From Thermoanaerobaculia bacterium (lineage in GTDB: Bacteria; Acidobacteriota; Thermoanaerobaculia; Multivoradales; J023), in the NCBI GenBank assembly GCA_030431255.1, contig JAUIJL010000001.1:434001-498000 (forward strand): 64,000 nt of DNA, written 5' to 3'. The notes under the pieces are model-generated. The model was not told the DNA's origin and made no database searches. It saw only the letters and a program-made list of their open reading frames with translations. Shown one piece after another: positions 23,948 through 32,062 of this stretch. A program made the position numbers and the translations under genes. Positions within the stretch are counted from its first letter, which is position 1, and the number at the start of each line of letters is the position of its first letter.

Positions 23948-26317
23948 TTGACCGACGATCTACCGCGGGTCGACCTCGGGCCTTATCGGTTGGAAGTGTT
24001 GCTCGGCCGCGGGGGCATGGGCACGGTGTATCGGGCCGTGGATAAGCGGCTCGGGCGGCGGGTGGCGGTCAAACATCTTCCGCCCGAAGCCGGAGGTGAC
24101 GAGCATCGGCGCCTTCGGTTCCGTCGGGAAGCGGCGATCCTGGCACGGCTCAGCCATCCGGCGGTGGTGCAAATCTTCGACCTCATCGAGTCTGAAGAGG
24201 GCGACTGGATCGTCATGGAGCTGGTGTCCGGCTCAACTCTCGCCGAGCTGGTGAGACAAGGACCCCTGCCGATCGCCCGGGTGCTGGACATCGGACAGCA
24301 GGTGGCGAATGGATTGTCCGAAGCCCACGACCAGGGCATCCTTCATCGGGATCTCAAGGCGTCGAATGTGATCGAAGGCGGCTCGGGCGTCAAGATTCTC
24401 GACTTCGGATTAGCGAAGTGGTCTCCCATGGAACCTTCTTCGTCGACGGATCCGGCGGTAGGGACGGTAGGGACGCCGCTGGGACCTGAGCCGGGGGATT
24501 CGCCCCAGGGTTATTCGACGCCAGGCTATTCGACCCACTCGCTCTCCGCCACGGGGCAAATCGCCGGCACGTTTCAGTCCATGTCCCCTGAGCAGGCACG
24601 AGGGCTGCCCTTGGATCGCCGCTCGGACCTCTTTTCCCTGGGATTGCTGCTCTACGAGCTGACCGTCGGTCGGGCCGCATTCCACGGGGAGACGGGGCTC
24701 GACACGCTGTTGCAGATCACCGGACGTCCTCATCGACCGGCGATCGAGGCGCGTCCCGACACGCCTCCGACGCTTTCGGCGTTGATCGATCGACTGCTGG
24801 AGAAGTCGCCGGGGGATCGTCCGCCCGATGCGGGAGCCGTCGCCGGGGAGCTGGCTCGTTTGCGGCGAGATTTCGAGCAAGCGGTCGGCAGGCATGGCGG
24901 GTCTGCCGCATCGAGTTGGTTTCTGCGTCGGCGGTGGATCGTCGGCACGACTCCCATGGTCGCACTGGTCGCACTGGTCGCACTGGTTGCACTGGTCGTC
25001 GGTGGAGTGACGGTCGCCGCCTTCGACGGCAACCGGTGGGACCCTTTTGCCGCTCTCCTCGGATCGACCCCGCCTGCATCCGTCGCTTCGGAGGCCGACG
25101 GAGAGGCACCGAGCTCCTACGGCGCCTTTGAGCGGGGGATGGCATACCTCGATCGATTCGATCAGCCGGATCATCTGTCCAGCGCGGTGGCGGCCTTTGA
25201 AGAGGCTCTGGCCTTGGACGAAGGCTCAGCCCCGGCCCATGCGGGCCTAGCGTTGGCTTATTGGCGGCGTTTTAAAGAGAAGCGGGATCCCCTCTGGCTG
25301 GAGCAGGCCTTGCCCCTGGCCGAGCGAGCGGTGGGGATCGACGAGCACCTAGCCCTGGGTCATATCGCGTTGGGCACCATCTACGGGGATTCCGCACGTT
25401 ACGCCGAGGCCCTCGAGCAGCTCGAGATCGCCCTGCGGCTCTCTCCGAACCACGCCGATGCATACCGCGGAATGGGAGTGGCCCATTCGGTGGAAGGCAA
25501 GTTTTCCGAAGCGATTGCCGCCTTTGAGCGGGCGGCTCGGCTCAAGCCGCAGGACGCCGGTCTCTATGCCCGTCTCGGCACGATTTACTACCGCCAAGGC
25601 CGGCTCGAGGAGGCGGAAGCGCAATACCTGAAGAGCATCGAGCTCGCTCCTTACGGCATCTACGGCTACCGAAATCTCGCCGCGGTCTACTACATGCAAG
25701 ACCGCTTGGCGGAGGCCGCGGATACTTTGCAGAAGGCCTTGGCCATCGAGCAACGGCCGTCCCTCTACTCGAATTTGGGCATGATTCTCTTTGCCCAAGG
25801 CCTATATCGTCCCGCCGCCCGCGCCTTTCAAGAAGCCTTGGATCGCGGCGGCGCCGGTTTCTATTTGTATTGGGCGAATCTGGCCGACGCGTATCGCTTG
25901 GCCGCGGGAACCGAGGACGAAGCCGGCAAAGCCTACGCACAAGCGATTCGCTTGGCCCGCGGGGAGCTTCGGGAGCGGCCTGAGCATTCGAGCCTGAGGA
26001 GCCGGATCGCTCTCTACTTGGCCAAGCGTGGGGATTGTACCGAGGCTTTGGCTGAGCTGGATCTCTTGGAACAGGTCCCCACCGATGCGACGGATCACTA
26101 TCGGCGGGCGGTGACCCTCGAGGTGTGCGCGCGGCGTGACGAGGCCCTCGACGCCCTCGGTGAAGCCCTCGGGGCGGGCTTTTCCGCGGCTGAGGTGGCC
26201 CGAGATCCGGAGCTCTTCGAGCTGCGCTCAGATCCCGGCTATCACCGTCTGTTGACCGAGGATGGAGGCCGGGCCTCCGGCGCGGGCTCATCGGCCACCG
26301 GCGCCTCACCCGCCTGA
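23948..26317 (+). CDS. Transmembrane Ser/Thr kinase with C-terminal TPR array
   Basis: 789 residues from a TTG at 23948, preceded by GGAGGAG (23935-23941). The kinase domain (about 11-310) has LLGRGGMGTVYRA, VAVKHLPPEA, HRDLKASNVI (Ala replacing the usual Pro), ILDFGLAK and MSPEQARG. The activation segment carries a Ser/Thr/Pro-rich insertion of about 40 residues between ILDFGLAK and the SPE motif. One membrane helix (about 337-360) is built of a VAL repeat encoded by four 9-base GCACTGGT(C/T) units (24962-24997). The C-terminus (about 390-790) is a TPR array of PAHAGLALAYWRRF and GLYARLGTIYYRQGRLEEAE type. It belongs to a class distinct from the kinase at 3232 and has no sigma partner left. 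Confidence 0.9.
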   Translation: MTDDLPRVDLGPYRLEVLLGRGGMGTVYRAVDKRLGRRVAVKHLPPEAGGDEHRRLRFRREAAILARLSHPAVVQIFDLIESEEGDWIVMELVSGSTLAELVRQGPLPIARVLDIGQQVANGLSEAHDQGILHRDLKASNVIEGGSGVKILDFGLAKWSPMEPSSSTDPAVGTVGTPLGPEPGDSPQGYSTPGYSTHSLSATGQIAGTFQSMSPEQARGLPLDRRSDLFSLGLLLYELTVGRAAFHGETGLDTLLQITGRPHRPAIEARPDTPPTLSALIDRLLEKSPGDRPPDAGAVAGELARLRRDFEQAVGRHGGSAASSWFLRRRWIVGTTPMVALVALVALVALVVGGVTVAAFDGNRWDPFAALLGSTPPASVASEADGEAPSSYGAFERGMAYLDRFDQPDHLSSAVAAFEEALALDEGSAPAHAGLALAYWRRFKEKRDPLWLEQALPLAERAVGIDEHLALGHIALGTIYGDSARYAEALEQLEIALRLSPNHADAYRGMGVAHSVEGKFSEAIAAFERAARLKPQDAGLYARLGTIYYRQGRLEEAEAQYLKSIELAPYGIYGYRNLAAVYYMQDRLAEAADTLQKALAIEQRPSLYSNLGMILFAQGLYRPAARAFQEALDRGGAGFYLYWANLADAYRLAAGTEDEAGKAYAQAIRLARGELRERPEHSSLRSRIALYLAKRGDCTEALAELDLLEQVPTDATDHYRRAVTLEVCARRDEALDALGEALGAGFSAAEVARDPELFELRSDPGYHRLLTEDGGRASGAGSSATGASPA

Positions 26318-26911
26318 TCGAGCCGCTTCGACATAGGTATCGTCGCCCGTTTCGGAATCGCCCACCACCATTTCCGGATCCACCCGATAGAAGCGGGCCA
26401 TGTCGTTGAGTGGGCCGACGGTCAAAAGGGCCCGGAATTTGAACCGTCCCGCGTTGGAGATGTGCACCAGGCTTCGGTCGCCGGGCCAGACGGCAGACCA
26501 ACCGGAACCGATCCCATAGGAGACGCTCGGCACGGTGCTGGGCTTGAAGATCGTGGACACCAGCGTCGGCACCATGGTGGAGCTGTCTTTGGGCTCCACG
26601 ACCACCGGGGAGAAGTTTTCCCCTTCGCCGACCGCTGAGGTGAACAACACCTGCAAGCTGATGGGCCGTGGCTTGTCGGCGGTGGGCTCAGCCGACCAGT
26701 CGCTGAAGTCGTAGACGCGAAATTCGAGGTCGCAAGCTGTGTGCAGGTGTTTGGGATTGCCGGCCGAAATCAACAGTCCGCCCGCCTTCGGCGACATCGA
26801 ATCATTCACCAGGTTCAGCTGCAGGGGATACACGCCGTCCCGAACGCTGACCACTGGCTGAGTATGCCAGTTGAAACCCAGCTCGAAGGCCAATTTAGCT
26901 CTTTGTGTCAT
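26306..26911 (-). CDS. Hypothetical beta-rich protein
   Basis: 201 residues, no signal peptide or membrane segment. It begins MTQRAKLAFELGFNWHTQPV and contains PLQLNLVNDSMSPKAGGLLI, CDLEFRVYDFSDWSA, SVSYGIGSGWSAVWPGDRSL and GRFKFRALLTVGPLNDMARF. Amphipathic strands suggest a beta-sandwich. I do not recognise the family. The 3' end overlaps the kinase gene (+) by 12 bases, so the two converge. It runs divergently from the sigma54 activator, whose start is 67 bases away; a shared control region at 26912-26978 is possible. Confidence 0.65.
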   Translation of the reverse strand: MTQRAKLAFELGFNWHTQPVVSVRDGVYPLQLNLVNDSMSPKAGGLLISAGNPKHLHTACDLEFRVYDFSDWSAEPTADKPRPISLQVLFTSAVGEGENFSPVVVEPKDSSTMVPTLVSTIFKPSTVPSVSYGIGSGWSAVWPGDRSLVHISNAGRFKFRALLTVGPLNDMARFYRVDPEMVVGDSETGDDTYVEAARSGG

Positions 26912-26978
26912 CTTTGTTCTCCCATGTTGGTTAGGTTCCGGCCGGTTCGGTCCATGTCCGGGATGCTATCTTCCTCTC

Positions 26979-28613
26979 ATGTCTTCGCCATTCGAGCCCG
27001 ATCGACCGAGTCGAGAGCCGGGGCACAGCACCGAGACCGATTTCGGGGATCCCCTCAGCTCCTTCGGTCACGACCCCTTCGTGCCCGGCCTCACGGTGCT
27101 TTACCATGCCGATCTTCATCGAGTGGGTGAGCGAGCTGTGCTTTTGGACTTGGTGAGCAGAGGTAGCGGGACGGTCGAGCTCTCTCGCCGTCGGCCCGAC
27201 TTTGCCCCGCCGGCCGGGGGCTCCCGACGGCCCCTGGAGCATTCCGGCATCAGCCGTCGACCCATGGTCCTGCGTCGCGGGGTGGACGGCGGTCTGAGCC
27301 TGGACACCAGCGGCACCCGCACGCCGGTGGCGGTCAACGGCGATCCCGTTCGCGGAGCACGCGACATCTCGAAAGCCGAGCTCGATCATGGTGTAGTGCT
27401 GCTGCTGGGCATCGGCGTGGTGGTGTTGCTGCATCGTCTCGACCCTGTGGTCTTGCCGGATCTGCCCACCTACGGCCTGATCGGTGAAAGCTCGGCATTA
27501 CAGCGGGTCCGGGCGGAGGTCGGCAAGGTGTGCGACCTCGCCGTACCGGTGCTGTTGCGGGGTGAGACCGGAACCGGCAAGGAATTGGTGGCCCGAGCGA
27601 TTCACGACGCCGGATCCCGGCGGGATCGCCCTTTCGTGGCGGTCAACATGGCCGCCCTGCCGCCGTCCTTGGCCGCGGCCGAGCTCTTCGGCTCGGAACG
27701 GGGGGCCTTCACCGGCGCCGATCGCCGTCGTCAGGGCCTTTTCCAGCGTGCCCATACCGGCACGCTCTTCTTGGACGAGGTGGGCGAGGCGCCGCCGGAA
27801 GTCCAAGCCATGCTCCTGCGTACCCTGGAGACCGGCGAGGTGCGCTCGGTGGGCTCGGAGGAGGCACGCAACGTGGACGTGCGATTGATTTCGGCGACGG
27901 ACGCCGACCTCGAGGAGGGTATTGCCGAGCATCGATTCAGGGCTCCTTTGTTGCACCGTCTCTCCGGGTTCGATTTGCGATTGCCGCCGCTGAGGCAGCG
28001 GCGGGACGACTTCGGCAGATTGTTGAAGCATTTTTTGTGCCGGGAAATGGAAGCGGTAGGGGAGGAGGCTCGCCTTCACGCTTCCCGATCGCTCCGCCCT
28101 GGTATGCAGTGGCTTCCGGCCGAGGCGGTGGCCCGGATGGCCGTCTACCCGTGGCCGGGCAATGTGCGGCAGCTGCTGAACGTGGTTCGTCAAATCGTCA
28201 TTGCCGGTCGTGGGGAAGCGCGGGCTCGCTTGCCGGAAGCGGTGGAGATCCTGCTCGCCGGCGCGCCGTCGTTCCTGGACGGGCAGACCGTCACGGAGAC
28301 GCCGCAGCCGAGCTCCGAGCCGGCTTCGCGCGCCCTCAAACCCTCGGAAATCGACGACCAAACCCTCGTCGAGCTGCTGCGGGCCCATCGGTTCAATGTG
28401 CGCGCCGCCGCCGCCGCGGCCGACATTTCTCCCACCTCCCTTTACGCCTTGATAGAAGCCTGTCCGCTGGTGCGCAAACCCGCCGATCTTCAAGCGGATG
28501 AGGTGGCGGCGAGCCTCGAGCGCGCCCAGGGTGATGTCGACGCCGCGGCCATGGACTTGGAAGTCTCCAGCCTGGGGCTGAAGCGCCGACTGAAAGAGCT
28601 GGGCCTGCGCTAG
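26979..28613 (+). CDS. FHA-domain sigma54-dependent transcriptional activator
   Basis: 544 residues from the ATG at 26979 (MSSPFEPDRPS); an upstream in-frame ATG at 26871 would overlap the divergent gene. The N-terminal FHA-like domain (about 30-150) is seen as GISRRPMVLRR and VAVNGDPVRGARDISKAELD, followed by GVVLLLGIGVVVLL. FHA domains bind phospho-threonine. The AAA+ domain (about 165-395) has Walker A GETGTGKE, the sigma54 contact loop GAFTGA and Walker B GTLFLDEVGEA. The C-terminal helix-turn-helix (about 470-490) is FNVRAAAAAADISPTSLYAL. This class typically responds to Ser/Thr kinases, and one ends about 660 bases upstream on the same strand. Target promoters are unknown; no -24/-12 site was identified with confidence. 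Confidence 0.88.
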   Translation: MSSPFEPDRPSREPGHSTETDFGDPLSSFGHDPFVPGLTVLYHADLHRVGERAVLLDLVSRGSGTVELSRRRPDFAPPAGGSRRPLEHSGISRRPMVLRRGVDGGLSLDTSGTRTPVAVNGDPVRGARDISKAELDHGVVLLLGIGVVVLLHRLDPVVLPDLPTYGLIGESSALQRVRAEVGKVCDLAVPVLLRGETGTGKELVARAIHDAGSRRDRPFVAVNMAALPPSLAAAELFGSERGAFTGADRRRQGLFQRAHTGTLFLDEVGEAPPEVQAMLLRTLETGEVRSVGSEEARNVDVRLISATDADLEEGIAEHRFRAPLLHRLSGFDLRLPPLRQRRDDFGRLLKHFLCREMEAVGEEARLHASRSLRPGMQWLPAEAVARMAVYPWPGNVRQLLNVVRQIVIAGRGEARARLPEAVEILLAGAPSFLDGQTVTETPQPSSEPASRALKPSEIDDQTLVELLRAHRFNVRAAAAAADISPTSLYALIEACPLVRKPADLQADEVAASLERAQGDVDAAAMDLEVSSLGLKRRLKELGLR

Positions 28614-28662
28614 ACATCTGCCGAGCCGTTTTTTCACTGATGAGTCGGGTGCTTCCGTTTGC

Positions 28663-28683
28663 GGGCGGGGGCAAGCCCCGCCC
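28663..28683. repeat. GC-rich REP-like hairpin
   Basis: GGGCGGGG (28663-28670) pairs with CCCCGCCC (28676-28683) around GCAAG, inside the wider GGGGCAAGCCCCGCCCCTAC pattern that recurs in intergenic DNA of many bacteria. It lies 50 bases after the activator gene. Confidence 0.6.
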
Positions 28684-28734
28684 CTACGCCCGAGCGGGCA
28701 GATCCACCTGTTGGGCGGAGCTCAAGTCGTCCAG

Positions 28735-28766
28735 TGAACGTTCAATAAGCATTTATTGAACGTTCA
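28735..28766. repeat. Perfect 14-bp AT-rich inverted repeat, 4-base loop
   Basis: TGAACGTTCAATAA (28735-28748), GCAT, TTATTGAACGTTCA (28753-28766). The arms themselves contain the palindrome TGAACGTTCA. No T-tract follows. It may be an operator or a mobile hairpin; the interval 28767-28944 holds only a direct repeat of GTCCTCGACA (around 28863-28890) and the leader of the next gene. Confidence 0.85.
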
Positions 28767-28944
28767 TGGGTCGTCTCGCGTTGCCTTTTGAAGGCTTTTC
28801 TTGCCCTTCAGCGGGTTTTTTCAGGCCGGCACGGGCCTTGAAAGATAGATCCCCGACAGCAACGTCCTCGACAGTCACAGTCCTCGACAAAAACCCTATA
28901 AAACCTGGGTTGGAAGACTCAGGTGCTAAAGGAAAGGAAATCCT

Positions 28945-29670
28945 ATGAAGAAACAACTGTTGCCCATCTTGCTCAGCCTCTCCTTCATGGCCTCGATCGT
29001 CGCGTTGCCTGCCGGCGCGGACCACACCACTCCCATCTATACCTGGAGCGAAGACGAGCAGCCCAAATCGATGGGATCCGCCTATGAATGGTTCTGTGGC
29101 TTTAAACACATCCAAGGAAAGTTCGAGGGGGAAGGAGAAGGTATCTTTCTCAGCATCGACGAGGTGAATGGTTCTGCTCAGTGGGCGATGCAAGGTCGCT
29201 CCGAAACCCACGGCCTCTACGCCGAAGCATTCTGTATCCCGGCTTCGGTCCCGCCCAAAGGCTACAGCTGGGCCCAAGGCCAGCCGCCGGTCAAGATGGG
29301 CTCAAATCAGGGGCAAGTGTGCGCGCTGACTGGTGTGGGTGGCAAATTCGAGGGTGAGGGGGAGATGGTGGAGGTTTCGGTAGACAATGGTCAGTGGGTC
29401 CTTTACGGCAAGTCGAACCAAAAAGGGGTAAACGCCACCGCCGCCTGCTTCAAAACCACCGCGAAACAGAGCTTCCACAGGTGGAATGAAGGAAAGCCCA
29501 GCTTAGTTCTAGGTAGCGCGCTCGACCGCCAATGTTTCCTGCTCTCCATGCAAGGTAAATTCGAAGGCTCCGGGGAACAGGTCTACTTATTCTTTGAGCA
29601 AGGTAGTTGGCGTCTATATGGGGTTTCGAACCAACACGGAGTGTCCACATCGGCCGTTTGCATCGATTGA
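28945..29670 (+). CDS. Secreted protein with three ~65-residue GKFEGxGE repeats
   Basis: 241 residues with a Sec signal peptide (MKKQLLPILLSLSFMASIVA, cleavage near AGA-DH). Three tandem repeats share C-x6-8-GKFEGEGE, then an aromatic VxxDNGQWVLYGKSNQKGVN-like strand pair and a closing AxC. The repeats cover about 28-100, 105-168 and 172-241. Each repeat has two Cys that could form a disulfide. Repeat 1 has a two-residue insertion (IDEVNGSAQW). I do not recognise the family. The layout suggests a small extracellular beta-propeller or beta-trefoil-like scaffold of three units. The gene stands alone, followed at 54 bases by the next gene. Confidence 0.7.
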   Translation: MKKQLLPILLSLSFMASIVALPAGADHTTPIYTWSEDEQPKSMGSAYEWFCGFKHIQGKFEGEGEGIFLSIDEVNGSAQWAMQGRSETHGLYAEAFCIPASVPPKGYSWAQGQPPVKMGSNQGQVCALTGVGGKFEGEGEMVEVSVDNGQWVLYGKSNQKGVNATAACFKTTAKQSFHRWNEGKPSLVLGSALDRQCFLLSMQGKFEGSGEQVYLFFEQGSWRLYGVSNQHGVSTSAVCID

Positions 29671-29723
29671 TGCCCGAAGATCTTTTAGTTTGAACGCGGA
29701 ATCACCGACCAAGGAGATCAAAT

Positions 29724-30236
29724 ATGCCTATCCATGACTACATCATCGATCAGCTACCGGAAGATGTCCAAGCGATCATCGAAAATTACGAAGGCTTCAC
29801 CGACATCGACGACTTCATGAATGGGGTTCTCAATGACCAACACTGGTTTTATGAAGCGACCATCCAAGGCTGGATCTATCAGCTACTTTATTCCGGCTAC
29901 CAGACGACATTTCTTTTCTTCCTCGAGCAACCCTACAACACCGCGGCCGCCCAGGGAGGCCGTAGCGACATCACATTTGTCGAGCACGGGCCTTGGATAA
30001 CCAGCGCTATTGAGGTTAAGTCGGATTTCGTTTACGAATCCATGCTGGTAGATATGCAGGTGCTGAATGCCCAGATAAACGCGGGAAACATCGCCTCGGG
30101 TTACGGCATCTTCTGCGCCTCGAGCGAAGCGCAAATCCAGGACTGGCAGACGAAATTTGCCCAGGAGCCCGACCTCACCCTCAACTTCCAGAACGGAAGG
30201 CTTTTTTCCGTGGGAATCGTCGGCGAGCCCAGGTAG
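29724..30236 (+). CDS. PD-(D/E)XK-like nuclease-fold protein
   Basis: 170 residues, AAGGAG upstream of the ATG. The core shows GGRSDITFVEHGPW followed by TSAIEVKSDF. That is the Asp-x(n)-Glu-x-Lys arrangement of the PD-(D/E)XK nuclease superfamily, with a helical N-terminus (DYIIDQLPEDVQAIIENYEG). No DNA-binding domain is evident. Such compact single-domain proteins include restriction-like enzymes, Mrr-like enzymes and inactive relatives. Neither a methylase nor an immunity gene is adjacent, so a restriction-modification role is not supported. The family call rests on the motif alone. Confidence 0.5.
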   Translation: MPIHDYIIDQLPEDVQAIIENYEGFTDIDDFMNGVLNDQHWFYEATIQGWIYQLLYSGYQTTFLFFLEQPYNTAAAQGGRSDITFVEHGPWITSAIEVKSDFVYESMLVDMQVLNAQINAGNIASGYGIFCASSEAQIQDWQTKFAQEPDLTLNFQNGRLFSVGIVGEPR

Positions 30237-30309
30237 GCCGGCGAGCCTTCGATTCCTCCATCCCGTCGGGAGGGATGACTCCTATTCCGTCCGATTCCGT
30301 TCCAAGCTG

Positions 30310-30699
30310 CTACCACCGTACCTGACCTTCGGCCAAACCGATGGCCCGCTCGAGGGTCGACAAAACATGGTGTCGGGCGTCCGGATCGATGCCGTCCAAG
30401 AATTCGCCCTGAATTTGAAAACCCGACTTGCGACCGGTCGGCAGGTCGACCTCGTAGGTCACGTGCACGAAATGGCTGGCCGGATCGGGGTCGTCCGGTG
30501 CGGCCGCCAGGTTGTGGATGAAGATCGACCGATCCGACGCCCGCTGCCAGCTGATCCGCGTGGTGAGCCCGAAGTCGTCCGTATACCAGGGGCTCCACTC
30601 GTGCTCTTTCAGGTGAAAGCCTTTGAGCGGCAAACGCCCTTCCGCGACGGCCTGTTCCGGCCCCATGACCTCGAAATGCTCACCGGTCTTTCTTGACAT
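30310..30699 (-). CDS. Hypothetical protein divergent from the RiPP operon
   Basis: 129 residues, no signal peptide. It begins MSRKTGEHFEVMGPEQAVAE and contains FHLKEHEWSPWYTDDFGLTT, RASDRSIFIHNLAAA, SHFVHVTYEVDLPTGRKSG and a C-terminal helix DARHHVLSTLERAIGLAEGQ. Alternating strands suggest an alpha/beta or lipocalin-like fold. I recognise no family. It starts 140 bases from the precursor-peptide gene on the opposite strand, so the two may share a regulatory region; a TTGACA box lies at 30693-30698 on the plus strand inside its start. Confidence 0.6.
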   Translation of the reverse strand: MSRKTGEHFEVMGPEQAVAEGRLPLKGFHLKEHEWSPWYTDDFGLTTRISWQRASDRSIFIHNLAAAPDDPDPASHFVHVTYEVDLPTGRKSGFQIQGEFLDGIDPDARHHVLSTLERAIGLAEGQVRW

Positions 30700-30839
30700 A
30701 CTGTCTCCAACTGGTTACAACCTTCACGTATTCTCTCGTATCGTTCCGCATCGAGCCACCGCCAAAGGCTCGAAAAAAACGAGACGGGCCCGGTGCCCGA
30801 CCTATGCGGACATCCCTCTCAACCGAAGGAGACACGACA

Positions 30840-30994
30840 TGAACCCGAAGCAAGTGACCCCGCAGGATCTGAAAGCCCAGGAAGCCGGTCCGATCCAGAC
30901 CCGAGATCATGAGCTGAGCACCTGTCCGACCTGCGTCTCGGGCATTGAAGCGTCTACCCTCGAGAAGAACTATCTCGAGATTCTGAAACGCTGA
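30840..30994 (+). CDS. Candidate RiPP precursor peptide (51 residues, CPTC)
   Basis: ATG at 30840 with AAGGAGA at 30825-30831. The peptide starts MNPKQVTPQDLKAQEAGPIQ, is highly charged, and has only two Cys, C29 and C32, in STCPTCVSG; it ends LEKNYLEILKR. It is encoded 130 bases before an MNIO (DUF692) enzyme and is separated from it only by a hairpin. Precursors of MNIO enzymes are typically short, leader-bearing and Cys-containing, and the enzymes modify Cys or adjacent residues (methanobactin, TglHI, bufferin-type systems). The first 20-25 residues would be the leader and CPTC the modified core, but the long C-terminal helix after the Cys pair is unusual. Modification is inferred, not shown. 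Confidence 0.65.
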
Positions 30995-31005
30995 TCCCCA
31001 CATTT

Positions 31006-31039
31006 CCGGCCCCGTGTCCGCATGCGGACGCGGGGCCGG
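31006..31039 (+). promoter_or_regulatory. 17+17-base hairpin between precursor and MNIO gene
   Basis: CCGGCCCCGTGTCCGCA and TGCGGACGCGGGGCCGG are complementary except for one G-T wobble. There is no T-run (ATCTTCG follows). RiPP operons often have such structures after the precursor gene, which protect its mRNA or attenuate read-through so that peptide exceeds enzyme. Confidence 0.7.
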
Positions 31040-31123
31040 ATCTTCGATCCGCATCCGAAGCTCACCATCCAATTCCGTTCTCGATTCCAGCCCGGCGAGA
31101 CCGCACCTCTCCAGGAGACCTCC

Positions 31124-32041
31124 ATGGGTTTGAGCGACCCCATTTCTGAGATTCCACGCTTGGGCGTGGGTCTATCGTTCCAGGACACCCTCTCCAATTT
31201 CGTGTGCGAGCACTTGGATGCGTTCGACTACCTGGAGGTCGTTCCCGATTCCCTGTGGGACGATCGTGGCCGGGGTGCCCGACCGCGCTATGAAGAGAAA
31301 CAAGCTTTCCTCGACTTGCTGGGATTCGTCGCTGAGCACAAGCCGATCATCGGTCACAGCATCGGCCTGTCCATCGGCACCGACGACGACATCGATCCCG
31401 AGCACGTCGAGCAGATCGCCACATGGCAGAAGCGCTACCAATTCCCTTGGCATAGCGACCATCTGAGCTTCAACCGTTTGGACCACGCCAGCGGCCATTC
31501 CATCGACGTCGGCTTCACCATGCCGGTGCCATACGATTCCGCGGTCCTCGATCTGCTGGCGAGCAAAGTCGACACCATGCAGCGCCGGGTTCCGGCTCCT
31601 TTCCTGCTGGAGAATAATGTGTATTATTTCCAGATTCCCGAGCAGGAGATGACCGAGGCGGAGTTTCTCAACCGGCTCACGGAGCGCACGGGCTGCGGCC
31701 TGCTGCTCGACCTGCACAATGTGTATGTCAACTCTCGCAACCACGGCTTCGAGCCCCGGGAATTTCTCGAAGGCTTCGATCTCACCCGAGTGGTGGAGAT
31801 GCATATCGCCGGTGGCTTGAGCGTGGAAGGGGCCTATCTCGACGCCCATTCCGGCCCTTGTCCCGAAGCGGTGTGGGATCTGCTGGATTGGGTCATGCCG
31901 CGGGTGCCGAACCTCGGCGGTGTGACCTTTGAGGTGTTCTCCACCTACTATCCGAAAATGGGACCCGAGCGATTGCTCGAGGAGCTGGCCCGAGCGCGCG
32001 AGGCCACCGCCGATCATTTCGCCGCCACCGCGGCCTGTTGA
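31124..32041 (+). CDS. MNIO (DUF692) multinuclear iron peptide-modifying enzyme
   Basis: 305 residues; the ATG at 31124 follows AGGAG by six bases. The TIM-barrel fold of DUF692 is clear from PRLGVGLSFQ at the N-terminus. The iron ligands of the family are all in place by position: H78 (GHSIG), H110 and D112/H113 (WHSDH), E163-N164 (LLENN), D196/H198/N199 (DLHNVYVN), H227 (MHIAGG), D240/H242 (DAHSG), E270 (TFEVFS). MNIO enzymes hold two or three Fe ions and oxidise Cys or other residues in RiPP precursors, using a partner protein for recognition. The candidate precursor lies upstream and a partner-like gene 21 bases downstream. Confidence 0.9.
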   Translation: MGLSDPISEIPRLGVGLSFQDTLSNFVCEHLDAFDYLEVVPDSLWDDRGRGARPRYEEKQAFLDLLGFVAEHKPIIGHSIGLSIGTDDDIDPEHVEQIATWQKRYQFPWHSDHLSFNRLDHASGHSIDVGFTMPVPYDSAVLDLLASKVDTMQRRVPAPFLLENNVYYFQIPEQEMTEAEFLNRLTERTGCGLLLDLHNVYVNSRNHGFEPREFLEGFDLTRVVEMHIAGGLSVEGAYLDAHSGPCPEAVWDLLDWVMPRVPNLGGVTFEVFSTYYPKMGPERLLEELARAREATADHFAATAAC

Positions 32042-32062
32042 GCCCAGAGGTTTGGCGCGGGA

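Noticed and set aside
29724-30236. Restriction-modification system
   Set aside because: No methylase or specificity gene lies near the PD-(D/E)XK-like protein.
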